Of a DNA stretch of 64,000 nt, positions 1 through 8,499 are shown piece by piece. The stretch is from Rhizobium sp. 2MFCol3.1. Lineage in GTDB: Bacteria > Pseudomonadota > Alphaproteobacteria > Rhizobiales > Rhizobiaceae. The position numbers and the translations under genes were made by a program. Under the pieces are notes generated by a model. The model was given only the letters and a program-made list of their open reading frames with translations, did not search any database and had not been told where the DNA came from. Location of the stretch: positions 1-64,000 of the forward strand of contig NZ_KB898363.1 in the NCBI RefSeq assembly GCF_000377565.1, read 5' to 3'. Each line of letters opens with the position of its first letter. Within the stretch, counting starts at the first letter, position 1.

Positions 1-58
1 CAACGGCGCGGTGCGGCGCCAAGTGTCCACTCCCGTCGAGCAAAGCGAGAGCTTGGCA

Positions 59-174
59 GATCCTCGGGACGAGCCCGAGGATGACGGCAGAGAATGGGGG
101 TCGCGTCTGTAACCTATTGAAGTGGAAGCGCTTTCCTCTTGCTCGACGTCATCCTCGGCCTCGTGCCGAGGATC
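59..174. repeat. Inverted pair of palindromic intergenic repeats
   Basis: Bases 59-86 and 147-174 are reverse complements of each other with two mismatches. Each unit folds alone: CCTCGGG/CCCGAGG around a 5-nt loop on the left and CCTCGGC/GCCGAGG on the right. The core (CGTCATCCTCGG...) resembles short palindromic elements scattered through rhizobial intergenic DNA. The segment CAACGGCGCG also recurs at 1, 197 and 231. No gene is visible in 1-247. Confidence 0.7.
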
Positions 175-247
175 TAAGCACGTCTCCGCGAATTCAACGG
201 CGCGGATGAACCGCAAGCGTCCAACACCCAACGGCGCGGCGACCCGC

Positions 248-1069
248 TCACCCCTTGATGAACGCAAGCACATCCGCGTTGAAGCGTTCCGGCTCGACCT
301 GGGCGAGGCCGTGGCTGGAGCCTTCGTAGACCTTGAGCACGGCGCCCTTGACGATCTTGGAGGACTTCAGGGCCGCTGCGACGATGGGGACGATCTGGTC
401 GTCGTCGCCGTGGATGAAGAGGGTCGGCTTGTCGATCTTGCGGAGGTCGTCGGTGTAGTCGACCTCGGAGAATTCGTGGATGCAGTCGTATTCGCCCTTG
501 ATGCCGCCGGCCATGCCCATCAGCCAGAATGTCTCGCGCAGGCCGTCGTTGACCTTGGCGCCGTCGCGGTTGAAGCCGTAGAAGGGCATGGAGAGGTCGC
601 GGAAGAATTGCGAGCGGTCGAGCGCGGTGCCCTTGCGGATGCCGTCGAAGACGTTGAGCGGCAGGCCCTCGGGGTTGGCGTCGGTTTTCAGCATCAGCGG
701 CGGCACGGCGCCGACCAGCACCACCTTGGCGACGCGCTTGGTGCCGTGGCGGCCGAGATAATGGGCGACTTCGCCGCCGCCGGTGGAATGGCCGATCATG
801 ATCAGGTTCTTCAGGTCAAGATGCTCGATCAGTTCGGCGAGATCGTCGGCATACTGGTCCATGTTGTTGCCGTCCCAGGTCTGGGAGGACTTGCCGTGGC
901 TGCGGCGGTCATGGGCGATGACGCGGTAGCCGTTCTGGCCGAAATAGAGCATCTGCGCTTCCCAGGCGTCGCCCGAAAGCGGCCAGCCATGCGAGAAGAG
1001 GATCGGCTGACCGGTGCCCCAATCCTTGTAGAAAATCTTCGTTCCGTCCTTGGTGGTGATCTTCGGCAT
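248..1069 (-). CDS. Alpha/beta-fold hydrolase, non-heme chloroperoxidase/esterase type
   Basis: Serine hydrolase of the alpha/beta fold, closest to the cofactor-free 'haloperoxidase'/arylesterase group, whose members hydrolyse esters and can form peracids. Visible marks are the oxyanion-hole segment SHGWP near residue 27, the nucleophile elbow GHSTGG, the acid in the GDDDQIVP loop and the histidine in SSHGL near the C-terminus. From this start it is 273 residues, the usual family length. I chose the ATG at 1069 because AGAGG lies 9 nt upstream; an in-frame ATG at 1078 overlaps that site, and the longer open frame to 1198 adds an Arg-rich tail with no homology. There is no signal peptide, so it is probably cytoplasmic. 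Its substrate cannot be told from sequence. Confidence 0.85.
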   Translation of the reverse strand: MPKITTKDGTKIFYKDWGTGQPILFSHGWPLSGDAWEAQMLYFGQNGYRVIAHDRRSHGKSSQTWDGNNMDQYADDLAELIEHLDLKNLIMIGHSTGGGEVAHYLGRHGTKRVAKVVLVGAVPPLMLKTDANPEGLPLNVFDGIRKGTALDRSQFFRDLSMPFYGFNRDGAKVNDGLRETFWLMGMAGGIKGEYDCIHEFSEVDYTDDLRKIDKPTLFIHGDDDQIVPIVAAALKSSKIVKGAVLKVYEGSSHGLAQVEPERFNADVLAFIKG

Positions 1070-1275
1070 GCTCGTCATCCTCTTTGCGTTCGCGTTTGAA
1101 TGAATGGAGCGGCGGGCGCGCTTGCGGCCCATTGCGCGACGGCAGAGAACATCGGAATGATCAGAAACGAAAGCACTATTTGCCGGTCCGGCGGACATTT
1201 TCTCCTGTGGGTCTAGGCTTTTGCGAAGACGGCAACGTCAGGGTGAGATGACCGACATTCGCCGGTCACCAACAG

Positions 1276-1297
1276 TTGACATTACAATGCTGTAATG
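1276..1297 (+). promoter_or_regulatory. Palindromic operator upstream of the RND pump
   Basis: CATTACA-ATGC-TGTAATG (1280-1297) is a perfect 7-bp inverted repeat overlapping a TTGACA hexamer (1276-1281). It lies about 125 bp before the efflux operon, in the 350-bp gap between the divergent hydrolase and pump genes; I see no RNA gene in that gap. The form suits a TetR-type repressor site, but no regulator gene is adjacent, so the factor would act in trans. I see no good -10 hexamer at the right spacing. Confidence 0.45.
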
Positions 1298-1422
1298 GGC
1301 GGCCAATTTGCTTGCCGCTGACCTGCAATCGGACAATAATTCCGGCGTTGCGCGGCGATTTGCCACGTATGCGCCTCTGTCGATCGACCCTGGACCAACC
1401 TCGAGTCCCTCTGGAGACGTGA

Positions 1423-2616
1423 ATGTCATTTTGGAAGCAGTTTGCGATCTGTCTCGTCGTTATCGCCGCTGGCGTTACCGGGTGGGCTGTCTTTGTGCCT
1501 GGCGCGCGCGATACGCTGCGCAATGCCGGCGTTCCCGAAGCGCTTGTCGGCAAGGCGATTGATCCTGACAATGTAGGCCGCGCGGCGCCTGCCGCTGGCA
1601 GCGAGCAGGCTGGCAACCGTCGCTCCGGCGGTGGTAATGGCGGCGGTGGCCGCAACGGTGCGGTGCTTGTCGTCACGCAGGCCGTCGTGCCCGGTGTCGT
1701 CAACGACCGGCTGGGTGCGATCGGCACGGGCGATGCGATCCGCTCGGTGGTGGTGACGCCGCAGGCGAGCGGTCTCATTCGCGAAATCCTCGTCAAGTCC
1801 GGAGACCGGGTCAAGCAGGGGCAGATCATCGCCAAGCTCGACAGCGAGGAGCAGGTGATCGTCAAGGGGCAAGCCGAAGTCGCGCTGAAGTCGGCGGTCG
1901 AGAAGTCCAGCCTCTACAACAATATCAAGTCCAGCGTGTCGCGCATGGATGTGTTCGATCAGGAGATCGCCGAGCAGAACGCGCGTCTGCAATTGCAGGC
2001 AGCACAGCTCAGTCTCGATCGCCGCAATATCCTGGCGCCGATCGACGGCATCGTCGGCATCATGCCTGTCAATATCGGCGACAACGTCTCGACGACGACG
2101 CCGATCGTGACGCTCGACGATCGCACGGAAATCCTCGTCGACTACTGGGTGCCGGAGCGTTTCGCCAATACGGTCAAGGTCGGCCAGGCGGTCGAGGCGA
2201 CGTCGGTGGCGCGGCCGGGGCAGGTGTTTTCGGGCGCCGTCGAGGCGATCGACAACCGAGTCGATCCGGCGAGCCGTACGCTCCGGATGCGGGCGCGGAT
2301 CAACAATGCGGCCGACGAGCTGCGCGCCGGCATGTCGTTCAGCGTCGGCATGCGGTTCGATGGCGACCAGTATCCGGCGGTCGATCCGCAATCGGTGCAG
2401 TGGGATTCGCAAGGGTCCTTTGTCTGGCGCGTGGCCGAGCAGAAGTCGCACAAGGTGCGCGTCAGCATCGTTCAGCGCAATCCCGACTATGTGCTGGTCA
2501 AGGGCAACCTCGATAATGGCGACCTGATCGTCACACAGGGCCTGCAGCGCGTGCGCGAGGGCGGGCCGGTGCGCTCCGAAGGGGGCGAATTGGCCGCCAA
2601 GGAGCCCGTCACCTGA
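1423..2616 (+). CDS. RND efflux periplasmic adaptor (membrane fusion) subunit
   Basis: HlyD/AcrA-family adaptor that links the inner-membrane RND pump to an outer-membrane channel. Residues 5-25 form an N-terminal membrane segment or uncleaved signal. A Gly/Arg/Asn-rich linker near 60-80 precedes the barrel-sandwich halves (SGLIREILVKSGDRVKQGQ and NILAPIDGIVGIMPVNIGD), separated by a short helical hairpin. Beta-barrel and membrane-proximal domains follow. The length of 397 residues is normal. GGAG stands 8-9 nt before the ATG. The gene overlaps the pump gene by one base (TGATG), so the two are translationally coupled. No outer-membrane factor gene is present in the window. Confidence 0.93.
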   Translation: MSFWKQFAICLVVIAAGVTGWAVFVPGARDTLRNAGVPEALVGKAIDPDNVGRAAPAAGSEQAGNRRSGGGNGGGGRNGAVLVVTQAVVPGVVNDRLGAIGTGDAIRSVVVTPQASGLIREILVKSGDRVKQGQIIAKLDSEEQVIVKGQAEVALKSAVEKSSLYNNIKSSVSRMDVFDQEIAEQNARLQLQAAQLSLDRRNILAPIDGIVGIMPVNIGDNVSTTTPIVTLDDRTEILVDYWVPERFANTVKVGQAVEATSVARPGQVFSGAVEAIDNRVDPASRTLRMRARINNAADELRAGMSFSVGMRFDGDQYPAVDPQSVQWDSQGSFVWRVAEQKSHKVRVSIVQRNPDYVLVKGNLDNGDLIVTQGLQRVREGGPVRSEGGELAAKEPVT

Positions 2617-5600
2617 TGAGCGACAGCGGCACCCATAATAACACGCCATCGGGCAAGCAGACGTTTACGGCGCTCTTCGTGCGCCGGCCGATCCTGGCCT
2701 TGGTGTTCAACACGCTGATGATCGTCGCGGGTCTGGCGGCCTATGTCGGTATCGAGGTGCGCGAGCTGCCTGACGTCGATCGGCCGGTCGTGACCGTGCG
2801 CACCACCTTCGACGGCGCGTCGCCGCAGACGATCGACCAGGAGGTGACCAAGGTCATCGAGGGCGCATCGGCTCGCGTCAGCGGGTTGAAATCGATCTCG
2901 TCGAGCTCGCAGTTTGGCCAGAGCCGGGTGACGCTGGAATTTTCGGATACGGTGGATCTCGCGGTTGCCGCCAACGACGTGCGCGACGCGATCGGGCGGA
3001 TCACCGACCGGCTGCCTGACGACGCCGACGCGCCGCAGATCGTCAAGGCGGATTCGGATTCGCAGCCGATCATGCGTCTTGCCGTTACCTCCACCAAGCT
3101 CAACATGGACGACCTGACGCTGCTCGTCGACAATGAGGTGATCGACCGGCTGGCCTCCGTCGACGGCGTTGCCGATGTCGAGAGCTATGGCGACCAGGAG
3201 AAGGTGTTTCGGGTCGATGTCGATCAGTCGGAGCTCGCGAGCCGCGGGCTGACGATCGGCGATCTCACCAATGCGCTGTCGAATGCAGCGCTCGACGTGC
3301 CGGCCGGCTCGCTGAAGAGCCCGACGCAGAATATCGTGGTGCGCGCCACCGCCAGCCTGCAGAAGCCCGAGGATTTCGCCAACGTCATGTTGCTCGACCG
3401 CGTGCGGCTGGGTGATGTGGCGACCGTGACGCTTGGGCCGCGCGACGGGCAGACGGCGCTGCGCTCGAACGGGGTGCCCGGCATCGGTCTCGGCGTCATC
3501 CGCCAGGCGCAGTCCAATACGCTGAATATTTCCAATGGCATCAAGGCCGCAGTCGAGCAGCTGTCGAAGACGCTGCCCGAGGGTACGAGGATCGCCATCA
3601 CCAGCGATGACGCGGTGTTCATCCAGGGCGCCATCCACGAAGTGGTGTTGGCGCTGGTGCTGGCCGCAGTCATCGTCACCGCCGTCATCTATCTCTTCCT
3701 GCGCGACTGGCGGGCGACGATCATTCCAGCGGTGAGCATGCCGGTGGCGTTGATCGGCACGCTGGCTGCGATCTACATGGTCGGCTTCTCGATCAATATC
3801 CTGACGCTGCTGGCGATCGTGCTGGCGACCGGTCTTGTGGTCGACGACGCCATCGTGGTGCTCGAGAATATCGTGCGTCGGCGCGCGCAGGGCATGGGTC
3901 CGCGCGCGGCCGCCGTGCTTGGCACGCGCGAGGTGTTCTTCGCGGTCATTGCGACGACGGCGACGCTTGCCGCCGTGTTCATTCCGCTGTCGTTCCTGCC
4001 GGGGCAGGTCGGCGGCCTGTTCCGCGAGTTCGGCTTCGTGCTCGCCTTCTCCGTCGGCCTGTCGTCGCTGGTGGCGCTGACGCTTTGTCCGATGATGGCG
4101 TCGCGCATGCTGACCCGGGAGATGAAAGAGGATCACGGCATGCTTGGCCGCTTCGGCGACCGGTTTTCCAGCGCTTATGAATGGTGCCTTCAGCGCTGCC
4201 TGAATGCGCCCTTCGTCGTCATTGTGTTCTCGGTGATCTTCGCCGGTGCTGCCGTCTTCGCCTTTACCGGCGTGAAGAGCGAGCTGACGCCCAACGAAGA
4301 CCGGGCGATGGTGATGATGCGGCTGACGACGCCGCAGGGATCGAGCCTCGAATATACGCGCGACAAGCTGCAGCTGGTCGAAGAGTATTTGCAGCCGCTC
4401 GTCGATAGCGGCGATATCCGCAACGTCTTTTCCGTCTCCGGCCAGAATGGGCAGGCCAATAGCGGCTTCATGGTGCTGACGCTGGCGCCATGGGGTGAGC
4501 GCGAGCGCACGCAGGGCGAAATCGTCGCGGATATCAATCGCGCGGCTTTGAAGGTTCCGGCGCTGCGCGGCAATGCGATCCAGTCCAACAGCCTGCGCAT
4601 TCGCGGCGCCGGCAACGGGTTGCAGATGGCGCTGATCGGCAGTGATTACGATGCGCTGACGCAATCGGCGCTGAAGCTGGTACAGGCGCTTGACGCGACC
4701 GGACGATACGACACGCCGCGTCTCGCCAACGAGCCGACACAGGCGCAGGTGTCGATCTCGATCGATCGCGAGCGGGCGTCCGACCTCGGCATCAACATCA
4801 CCGGCCTGTCCACCGCCATCCAGTCGCTGCTGGAAGGGCGCTCGGTGGTCGACGTGTTCGTCAAGGGCGATGCCTATCCGGTGCTCTTGACCTCGAACAC
4901 GCGGCCGCTCGACGATCCGACCGATCTGGAGAACGTGTTCCTGAAAACCGGCGACGGCAAGATCGTGCCGATGTCGGTCATCGCTTCGCTGCAAGAGGGC
5001 GCCGTGGCGCCGCAGCTCAATCGCGAGCAGCAGCTGGCGTCGGTGGCGATCACCGCTGGCCTCAAGGATGGCGTGTCGCTTGGCGATGCGGTGAAAGAGG
5101 CCGTGACGCTGGCCGCGCCGCTGCTTCCCTCGGGTGCGCGGCTGATGCCGCTTGCGGAAGCGGCGACGCTGGAAGAGAACGCCAACGGCATGGCGCTCAC
5201 CTTCGGCTTTGCCATCATCATCATCTTCCTGGTGCTGGCGGCGCAATTCGAGAGCATGCTCTCATCCGTGATCATCATGTCGACGGTGCCGCTGGGGCTT
5301 GCCTGCGCGGTCTTCGCGCTTGTGATCACCGGTTCCAGCCTCAATATCTACAGCCAGATCGGCCTGGTGCTGCTTGTCGGCGTCATGGCCAAGAACGGCA
5401 TCCTGATCGTCGAGTTCGCCAACCAGCTGCGCGATCAGGGCGAGGAGGTCAGGGCGTCGATCGAGAAGGCCTGTGCGCTGCGTCTGCGTCCCGTGATGAT
5501 GACGATGATCGCCACCATCCTCGGCGGCGTGCCTCTCGTCTTCGCGCATGGCGCGGGTGCCGAGGCGCGCGTGGCACTCGGATGGGTGATCGTCGGCGGT

Positions 5601-5771
5601 CTTGGTTTCGCGACGCTGGTGACGCTGTTCATCACCCCCGTCGCCTATCTGCTGATCGCCCGCTTCGCCAAGCCGCATGCGCATGAAGAGGCACGGTTGC
5701 ATCAGGAGATGGAACATGCCGAGCGGCCGAAGATCGTTGCCGCGCGAGATCAGCTCGAAGCTGCTGAATGA
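2616..5771 (+). CDS. RND efflux pump, inner-membrane permease (HAE1 type)
   Basis: Proton-driven trimeric RND transporter of 1051 residues with the classic duplicated layout: TM1 near 25-45, a large periplasmic porter loop, the TM2-TM6 block near 340-490, TM7 near 540, a second porter loop, and the TM8-TM12 block near 870-1030. The TM4 motif GLVVDDAIVVLENI carries the two proton-relay aspartates (about residues 410-411), as in hydrophobe/amphiphile exporters and unlike the heavy-metal CusA group. The pattern IRQAQSNTLNIS in porter loop 1 fits the MdtB/MexF-like branch. It is co-transcribed with the adaptor. Substrate is not predictable; multidrug or plant-phenolic export is typical of rhizobial relatives. 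Confidence 0.93.
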   Translation: MSDSGTHNNTPSGKQTFTALFVRRPILALVFNTLMIVAGLAAYVGIEVRELPDVDRPVVTVRTTFDGASPQTIDQEVTKVIEGASARVSGLKSISSSSQFGQSRVTLEFSDTVDLAVAANDVRDAIGRITDRLPDDADAPQIVKADSDSQPIMRLAVTSTKLNMDDLTLLVDNEVIDRLASVDGVADVESYGDQEKVFRVDVDQSELASRGLTIGDLTNALSNAALDVPAGSLKSPTQNIVVRATASLQKPEDFANVMLLDRVRLGDVATVTLGPRDGQTALRSNGVPGIGLGVIRQAQSNTLNISNGIKAAVEQLSKTLPEGTRIAITSDDAVFIQGAIHEVVLALVLAAVIVTAVIYLFLRDWRATIIPAVSMPVALIGTLAAIYMVGFSINILTLLAIVLATGLVVDDAIVVLENIVRRRAQGMGPRAAAVLGTREVFFAVIATTATLAAVFIPLSFLPGQVGGLFREFGFVLAFSVGLSSLVALTLCPMMASRMLTREMKEDHGMLGRFGDRFSSAYEWCLQRCLNAPFVVIVFSVIFAGAAVFAFTGVKSELTPNEDRAMVMMRLTTPQGSSLEYTRDKLQLVEEYLQPLVDSGDIRNVFSVSGQNGQANSGFMVLTLAPWGERERTQGEIVADINRAALKVPALRGNAIQSNSLRIRGAGNGLQMALIGSDYDALTQSALKLVQALDATGRYDTPRLANEPTQAQVSISIDRERASDLGINITGLSTAIQSLLEGRSVVDVFVKGDAYPVLLTSNTRPLDDPTDLENVFLKTGDGKIVPMSVIASLQEGAVAPQLNREQQLASVAITAGLKDGVSLGDAVKEAVTLAAPLLPSGARLMPLAEAATLEENANGMALTFGFAIIIIFLVLAAQFESMLSSVIIMSTVPLGLACAVFALVITGSSLNIYSQIGLVLLVGVMAKNGILIVEFANQLRDQGEEVRASIEKACALRLRPVMMTMIATILGGVPLVFAHGAGAEARVALGWVIVGGLGFATLVTLFITPVAYLLIARFAKPHAHEEARLHQEMEHAERPKIVAARDQLEAAE

Positions 5772-6037
5772 CAATCGCCGCCTGGCGCCTGTGCCCTCGG
5801 GGCGGGTGCGGGCGGCGTTTTCGTATAGTTTCCGAATAGTTGCATAACAGGCTAAATTAATTGCGACTTTTAGATGTTTTTTAAGCATAAGCCGTAATAA
5901 TTGGCATCGATACCGATGGTCTCCCAGCGTTTCGGGAGGCTGCACGGCGCCGCCGTTTGGCGCCCCCGGACATGAGTGTTCGCGGCACCGGTTCATTTGT
6001 ACCTGTTGCGTATTGTTGTGTTCGGAGTTCAGTATCC

Positions 6038-7033
6038 GTGAGTATTTATCGGCGCACTTCGGTGGATGCCGCGCTTTATGTATTGCGCGACATCGGGAAT
6101 AAACTGACGACGACCCAGAGGCAGGTCTCTACCGGCCTCCGGGTCGAACGCGCCTCGGACAATGGCGCCTATTGGGCGATCAGCTCGACATTGAAAAGCG
6201 ACCAGAAGGCGCAGTCGGCGGTGCGCGACGCGCTGGGGCTGGCGGCCGCGACGATGGACACGGCCTATACGGCCGTCGGCGAATCGACCGATCTCGTCAG
6301 CCAGATCAAGGCCAAGCTCGTGGCGGCCACCGAGGATGGTGTCGACAAGGACAAGATCAATCTCGATATCACCCATCTGAAAGAGCAGTTGCGGGCCGTT
6401 TCCGGAGCCGCCAGCTTCAACAACGACAATTGGGTGGCGATCGACGATGCCGATGATCCGGCGAAACCACGAGAGATACCAGCCTCGTTCACGCGTCATG
6501 CCGACGGAACTGTCGAAATCGGAACGCTGAGCTACGAGGTCGATATAGCGCCGGTGGGGTCGACGACATCCAAGGACGCGCGCTATCTGATCGACGATCG
6601 GACCACCGGATCCGGCGAATATGGCGCGCTGACCTCGCAGTATTTCGCGACCGAACTCGGCGCCTCGAAGAACTATGTGATGCTCGCCAGCGCCGGCAAT
6701 ACGGCAGGGCAGGTCGAGATCGGGATATCGTCGAGCACGACGACCGCGGAGGTCCATGAAATGGTTTCCGTCGTCGACAAGATGCTCGGGCAGATGACGA
6801 CGATCGGCTCGTCCTTCGGCGCGCTGGAAAAGCGTATCAGCCTGCAGAGCGACTTCGCGCAGACCCTGGGCGATGCCTTCGCGCGCGGGATGAGCAAGCT
6901 TATCGATGCCGACATGGAGGAGCAATCGAGCCGGCTTGCGGCGCTGCAGACGCAAGAGCAATTGGGCCTGCAATCGCTCAACATCGCGAACGCGACGTAC
7001 GATACGGTGCGGCAGCTGTTCCAGAACTTCTGA
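6038..7033 (+). CDS. Flagellin-family protein (orphan paralogue)
   Basis: Rhizobial-type flagellin of about 331 residues. The N-terminal D0/D1 region is well conserved (STGLRVERASDNGAYWAIS, the DALGLAAATMDTAYTAV segment and KAKLVAATEDGVDKDKI), and the C-terminal D1/D0 helix ends ...LQSLNIANATYDTVRQLFQNF. The middle domain is short and variable. I place the start at GTG 6038, with GGAG 10 nt upstream; an ATG at 5957 would add 27 residues unlike any flagellin N-terminus. No other flagellar genes lie nearby, so it is an isolated copy. It may be a minor filament subunit or a specialised flagellin. The upstream 5772-6037 stretch is A+T-rich and I see no clear flagellar sigma-factor promoter in it. 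Confidence 0.85.
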   Translation: MSIYRRTSVDAALYVLRDIGNKLTTTQRQVSTGLRVERASDNGAYWAISSTLKSDQKAQSAVRDALGLAAATMDTAYTAVGESTDLVSQIKAKLVAATEDGVDKDKINLDITHLKEQLRAVSGAASFNNDNWVAIDDADDPAKPREIPASFTRHADGTVEIGTLSYEVDIAPVGSTTSKDARYLIDDRTTGSGEYGALTSQYFATELGASKNYVMLASAGNTAGQVEIGISSSTTTAEVHEMVSVVDKMLGQMTTIGSSFGALEKRISLQSDFAQTLGDAFARGMSKLIDADMEEQSSRLAALQTQEQLGLQSLNIANATYDTVRQLFQNF

Positions 7034-7213
7034 GGCCGCAAAGCCTGTGCGATTTCAACGCCGGCGCCGCCGACGCCGGTGACTTTTTCGGGAGTTCCGG
7101 CTCTAAGGCTGTGCAATCCATCGATTTTCCAGTATTCAGGGCGCGCGCTTCATCTTCTTGCCGCATTCCTTAATACTGCTCGCATCACCATCGAATTGGA
7201 GATACGCCTGTCC

Positions 7214-7879
7214 ATGATCAAGAAATTCATACTTCTCGCCGTTGCCGCGACCTACCTCAGCGCCTGCACGACGACGGATCCGTATACGGGCCAGCAGAAG
7301 ATGTCGAACACGTCGGGCGGCGCGCTGCTCGGTGCTGGTGTCGGCGCATTGGCAGGTCTGGCTGTCGGTGGTTCGCCGGTCGGTCGACGTAACGCGGCGC
7401 TGATCGGTGCCGGTGTCGGCGCTCTCGCCGGCGGCGCGATCGGCAACTACATGGACCAGCAGGAATCGGAACTGCGCGCGCAGCTCCAGGGCACCGGCAT
7501 CTCCGTTACCCGCAACGGCGACAACATCATCCTGAACATGCCGTCGAACATCACCTTCGACGTCGACCAGGACGCCGTGAAGCCGGGCTTCTACCCGACG
7601 CTGAACTCGGTGGCGATCGTGCTGCGCAAGTTCAACCGCACGCTGATCGACGTCAACGGCCACACCGATTCGACCGGCAGCCTGCAGCATAACCAGGAAC
7701 TGTCGCAGCGCCGCGCCGAGTCGGTTGCCGGCTATCTCGGCGGCCAGGGCATCGACCAGCGCCGCATGTCGGCCGTCGGCTTCGGCCCGTCGCAGCCGGT
7801 GGCCTCCAATGCTTCGGAAGCCGGACGCTCGCAGAACCGCCGCGTCGAAATCCAGATCGCGCCGATCACCCAGAGCTGA
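7214..7879 (+). CDS. OmpA-family lipoprotein with glycine zipper (YiaD-like)
   Basis: Outer-membrane lipoprotein expected to anchor the envelope to peptidoglycan. The signal peptide ends in lipobox LSAC (cysteine near residue 18). A glycine-zipper block follows (GGALLGAGVGALAGLAVGG and GAGVGALAGGAIGNYM, residues about 35-85), then an OmpA C-terminal peptidoglycan-binding domain with NGHTDSTGS and the closing NRRVEIQI motif. Length is 221 residues. The start at 7214 gives a proper lipoprotein signal; GGAG is 12 nt upstream, slightly far. It is monocistronic, with an intrinsic terminator directly after it. Confidence 0.92.
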   Translation: MIKKFILLAVAATYLSACTTTDPYTGQQKMSNTSGGALLGAGVGALAGLAVGGSPVGRRNAALIGAGVGALAGGAIGNYMDQQESELRAQLQGTGISVTRNGDNIILNMPSNITFDVDQDAVKPGFYPTLNSVAIVLRKFNRTLIDVNGHTDSTGSLQHNQELSQRRAESVAGYLGGQGIDQRRMSAVGFGPSQPVASNASEAGRSQNRRVEIQIAPITQS

Positions 7880-7901
7880 TCGGGCTCGCTTGAGAGTTAA
7901 G

Positions 7902-7928
7902 ACGGCCGGGCAGATGCCCGGCCGTTTT
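7902..7928 (+). terminator. Intrinsic terminator of the OmpA-family lipoprotein gene
   Basis: Perfect 10-bp stem ACGGCCGGGC/GCCCGGCCGT with loop AGAT, followed by TTTTGCGTT. Confidence 0.88.
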
Positions 7929-7947
7929 GCGTTAGAGTAGCTTGAAT

Positions 7948-7996
7948 TACGCAATTCCGGACGGAAAACCGCTTCACACTTTTCCTGGCATTGCTT
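7948..7996. repeat. Rhizobial intergenic palindromic repeat (RIME-like)
   Basis: AATTCCGGACGGAAAACCGC and the following CTTCACACTTTTCCTGGC resemble the Rhizobium intergenic mosaic type of element. The core AAAACCGCTTCACACTTTT recurs with two differences inside the hairpin at 42124-42168. It sits between the lipoprotein terminator and the convergent DUF2000 gene. Confidence 0.5.
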
Positions 7997-8403
7997 CAAG
8001 GGTGCATGACCGCGCCCTTGGTGATCTTGTCGACGATCTTCTTGTCGGCGCGGATGGCGATGCCGACGACCTTGGCATCATCAGGCGCGTACTCGGCGAA
8101 GACGGCGCGGTTGGCGGCGTCGTGGCCGGTCGCAAACATCTCCTCGATGAAGAGCGACGCGGTGATGCCGCGCTCCAGCGTGCGGCGGTGGATGGTGGAC
8201 ATGGTCTCCTCGGGCGCTGCCAGAACGATGATCGGCTGGATCGAGAGCGGGTTGTAGAGATTGCCCGACCGGTCCTTGTAGGCGTCTCCGATGATCTCGG
8301 GATTCTGGCCGGTGATCCCGCTCATCAGGAAGGCGGTGACATTCAGCGTCTGCCAGGATGGAAGATTGTTTCGCAGCACGATTGCAATTTTGGTATCAAA
8401 CAT
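7996..8403 (-). CDS. DUF2000 family protein
   Basis: Small protein of 135 residues of the DUF2000 family, typically opening KIAIVLRNNLPSWQTLNVTAFL as here. No catalytic function is established. The family has a peptidyl-tRNA-hydrolase-II-like fold by structural comparison, but this copy shows nothing that fixes a reaction. It is divergent from an AraC-family gene, a common pairing that suggests the AraC protein controls it. That AraC gene is broken here, so expression of this gene may be altered. No signal peptide or membrane segment is seen. Confidence 0.85.
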   Translation of the reverse strand: MFDTKIAIVLRNNLPSWQTLNVTAFLMSGITGQNPEIIGDAYKDRSGNLYNPLSIQPIIVLAAPEETMSTIHRRTLERGITASLFIEEMFATGHDAANRAVFAEYAPDDAKVVGIAIRADKKIVDKITKGAVMHP

Positions 8404-8499
8404 TCCAGTCTCTTTTCATGCGGGTTTCGACGTCGGTTGGATGAGGATCTAAGCCATCACGCCCTTGAGGGTCTTGAACGTTTGTGCACGGAGCCGGGC

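Noticed and set aside
1079..1198. Longer N-terminus for the alpha/beta hydrolase
   Set aside because: The extra 43 residues are Arg-rich and unlike the family, and the ribosome site supports the start at 1069.
2487..5246. Long open frame of 919 codons antisense to the RND permease
   Set aside because: Its translation is Arg/His/Asp-rich, has no domain and mirrors codon bias of the permease on the other strand; it is a shadow of a G+C-rich gene.
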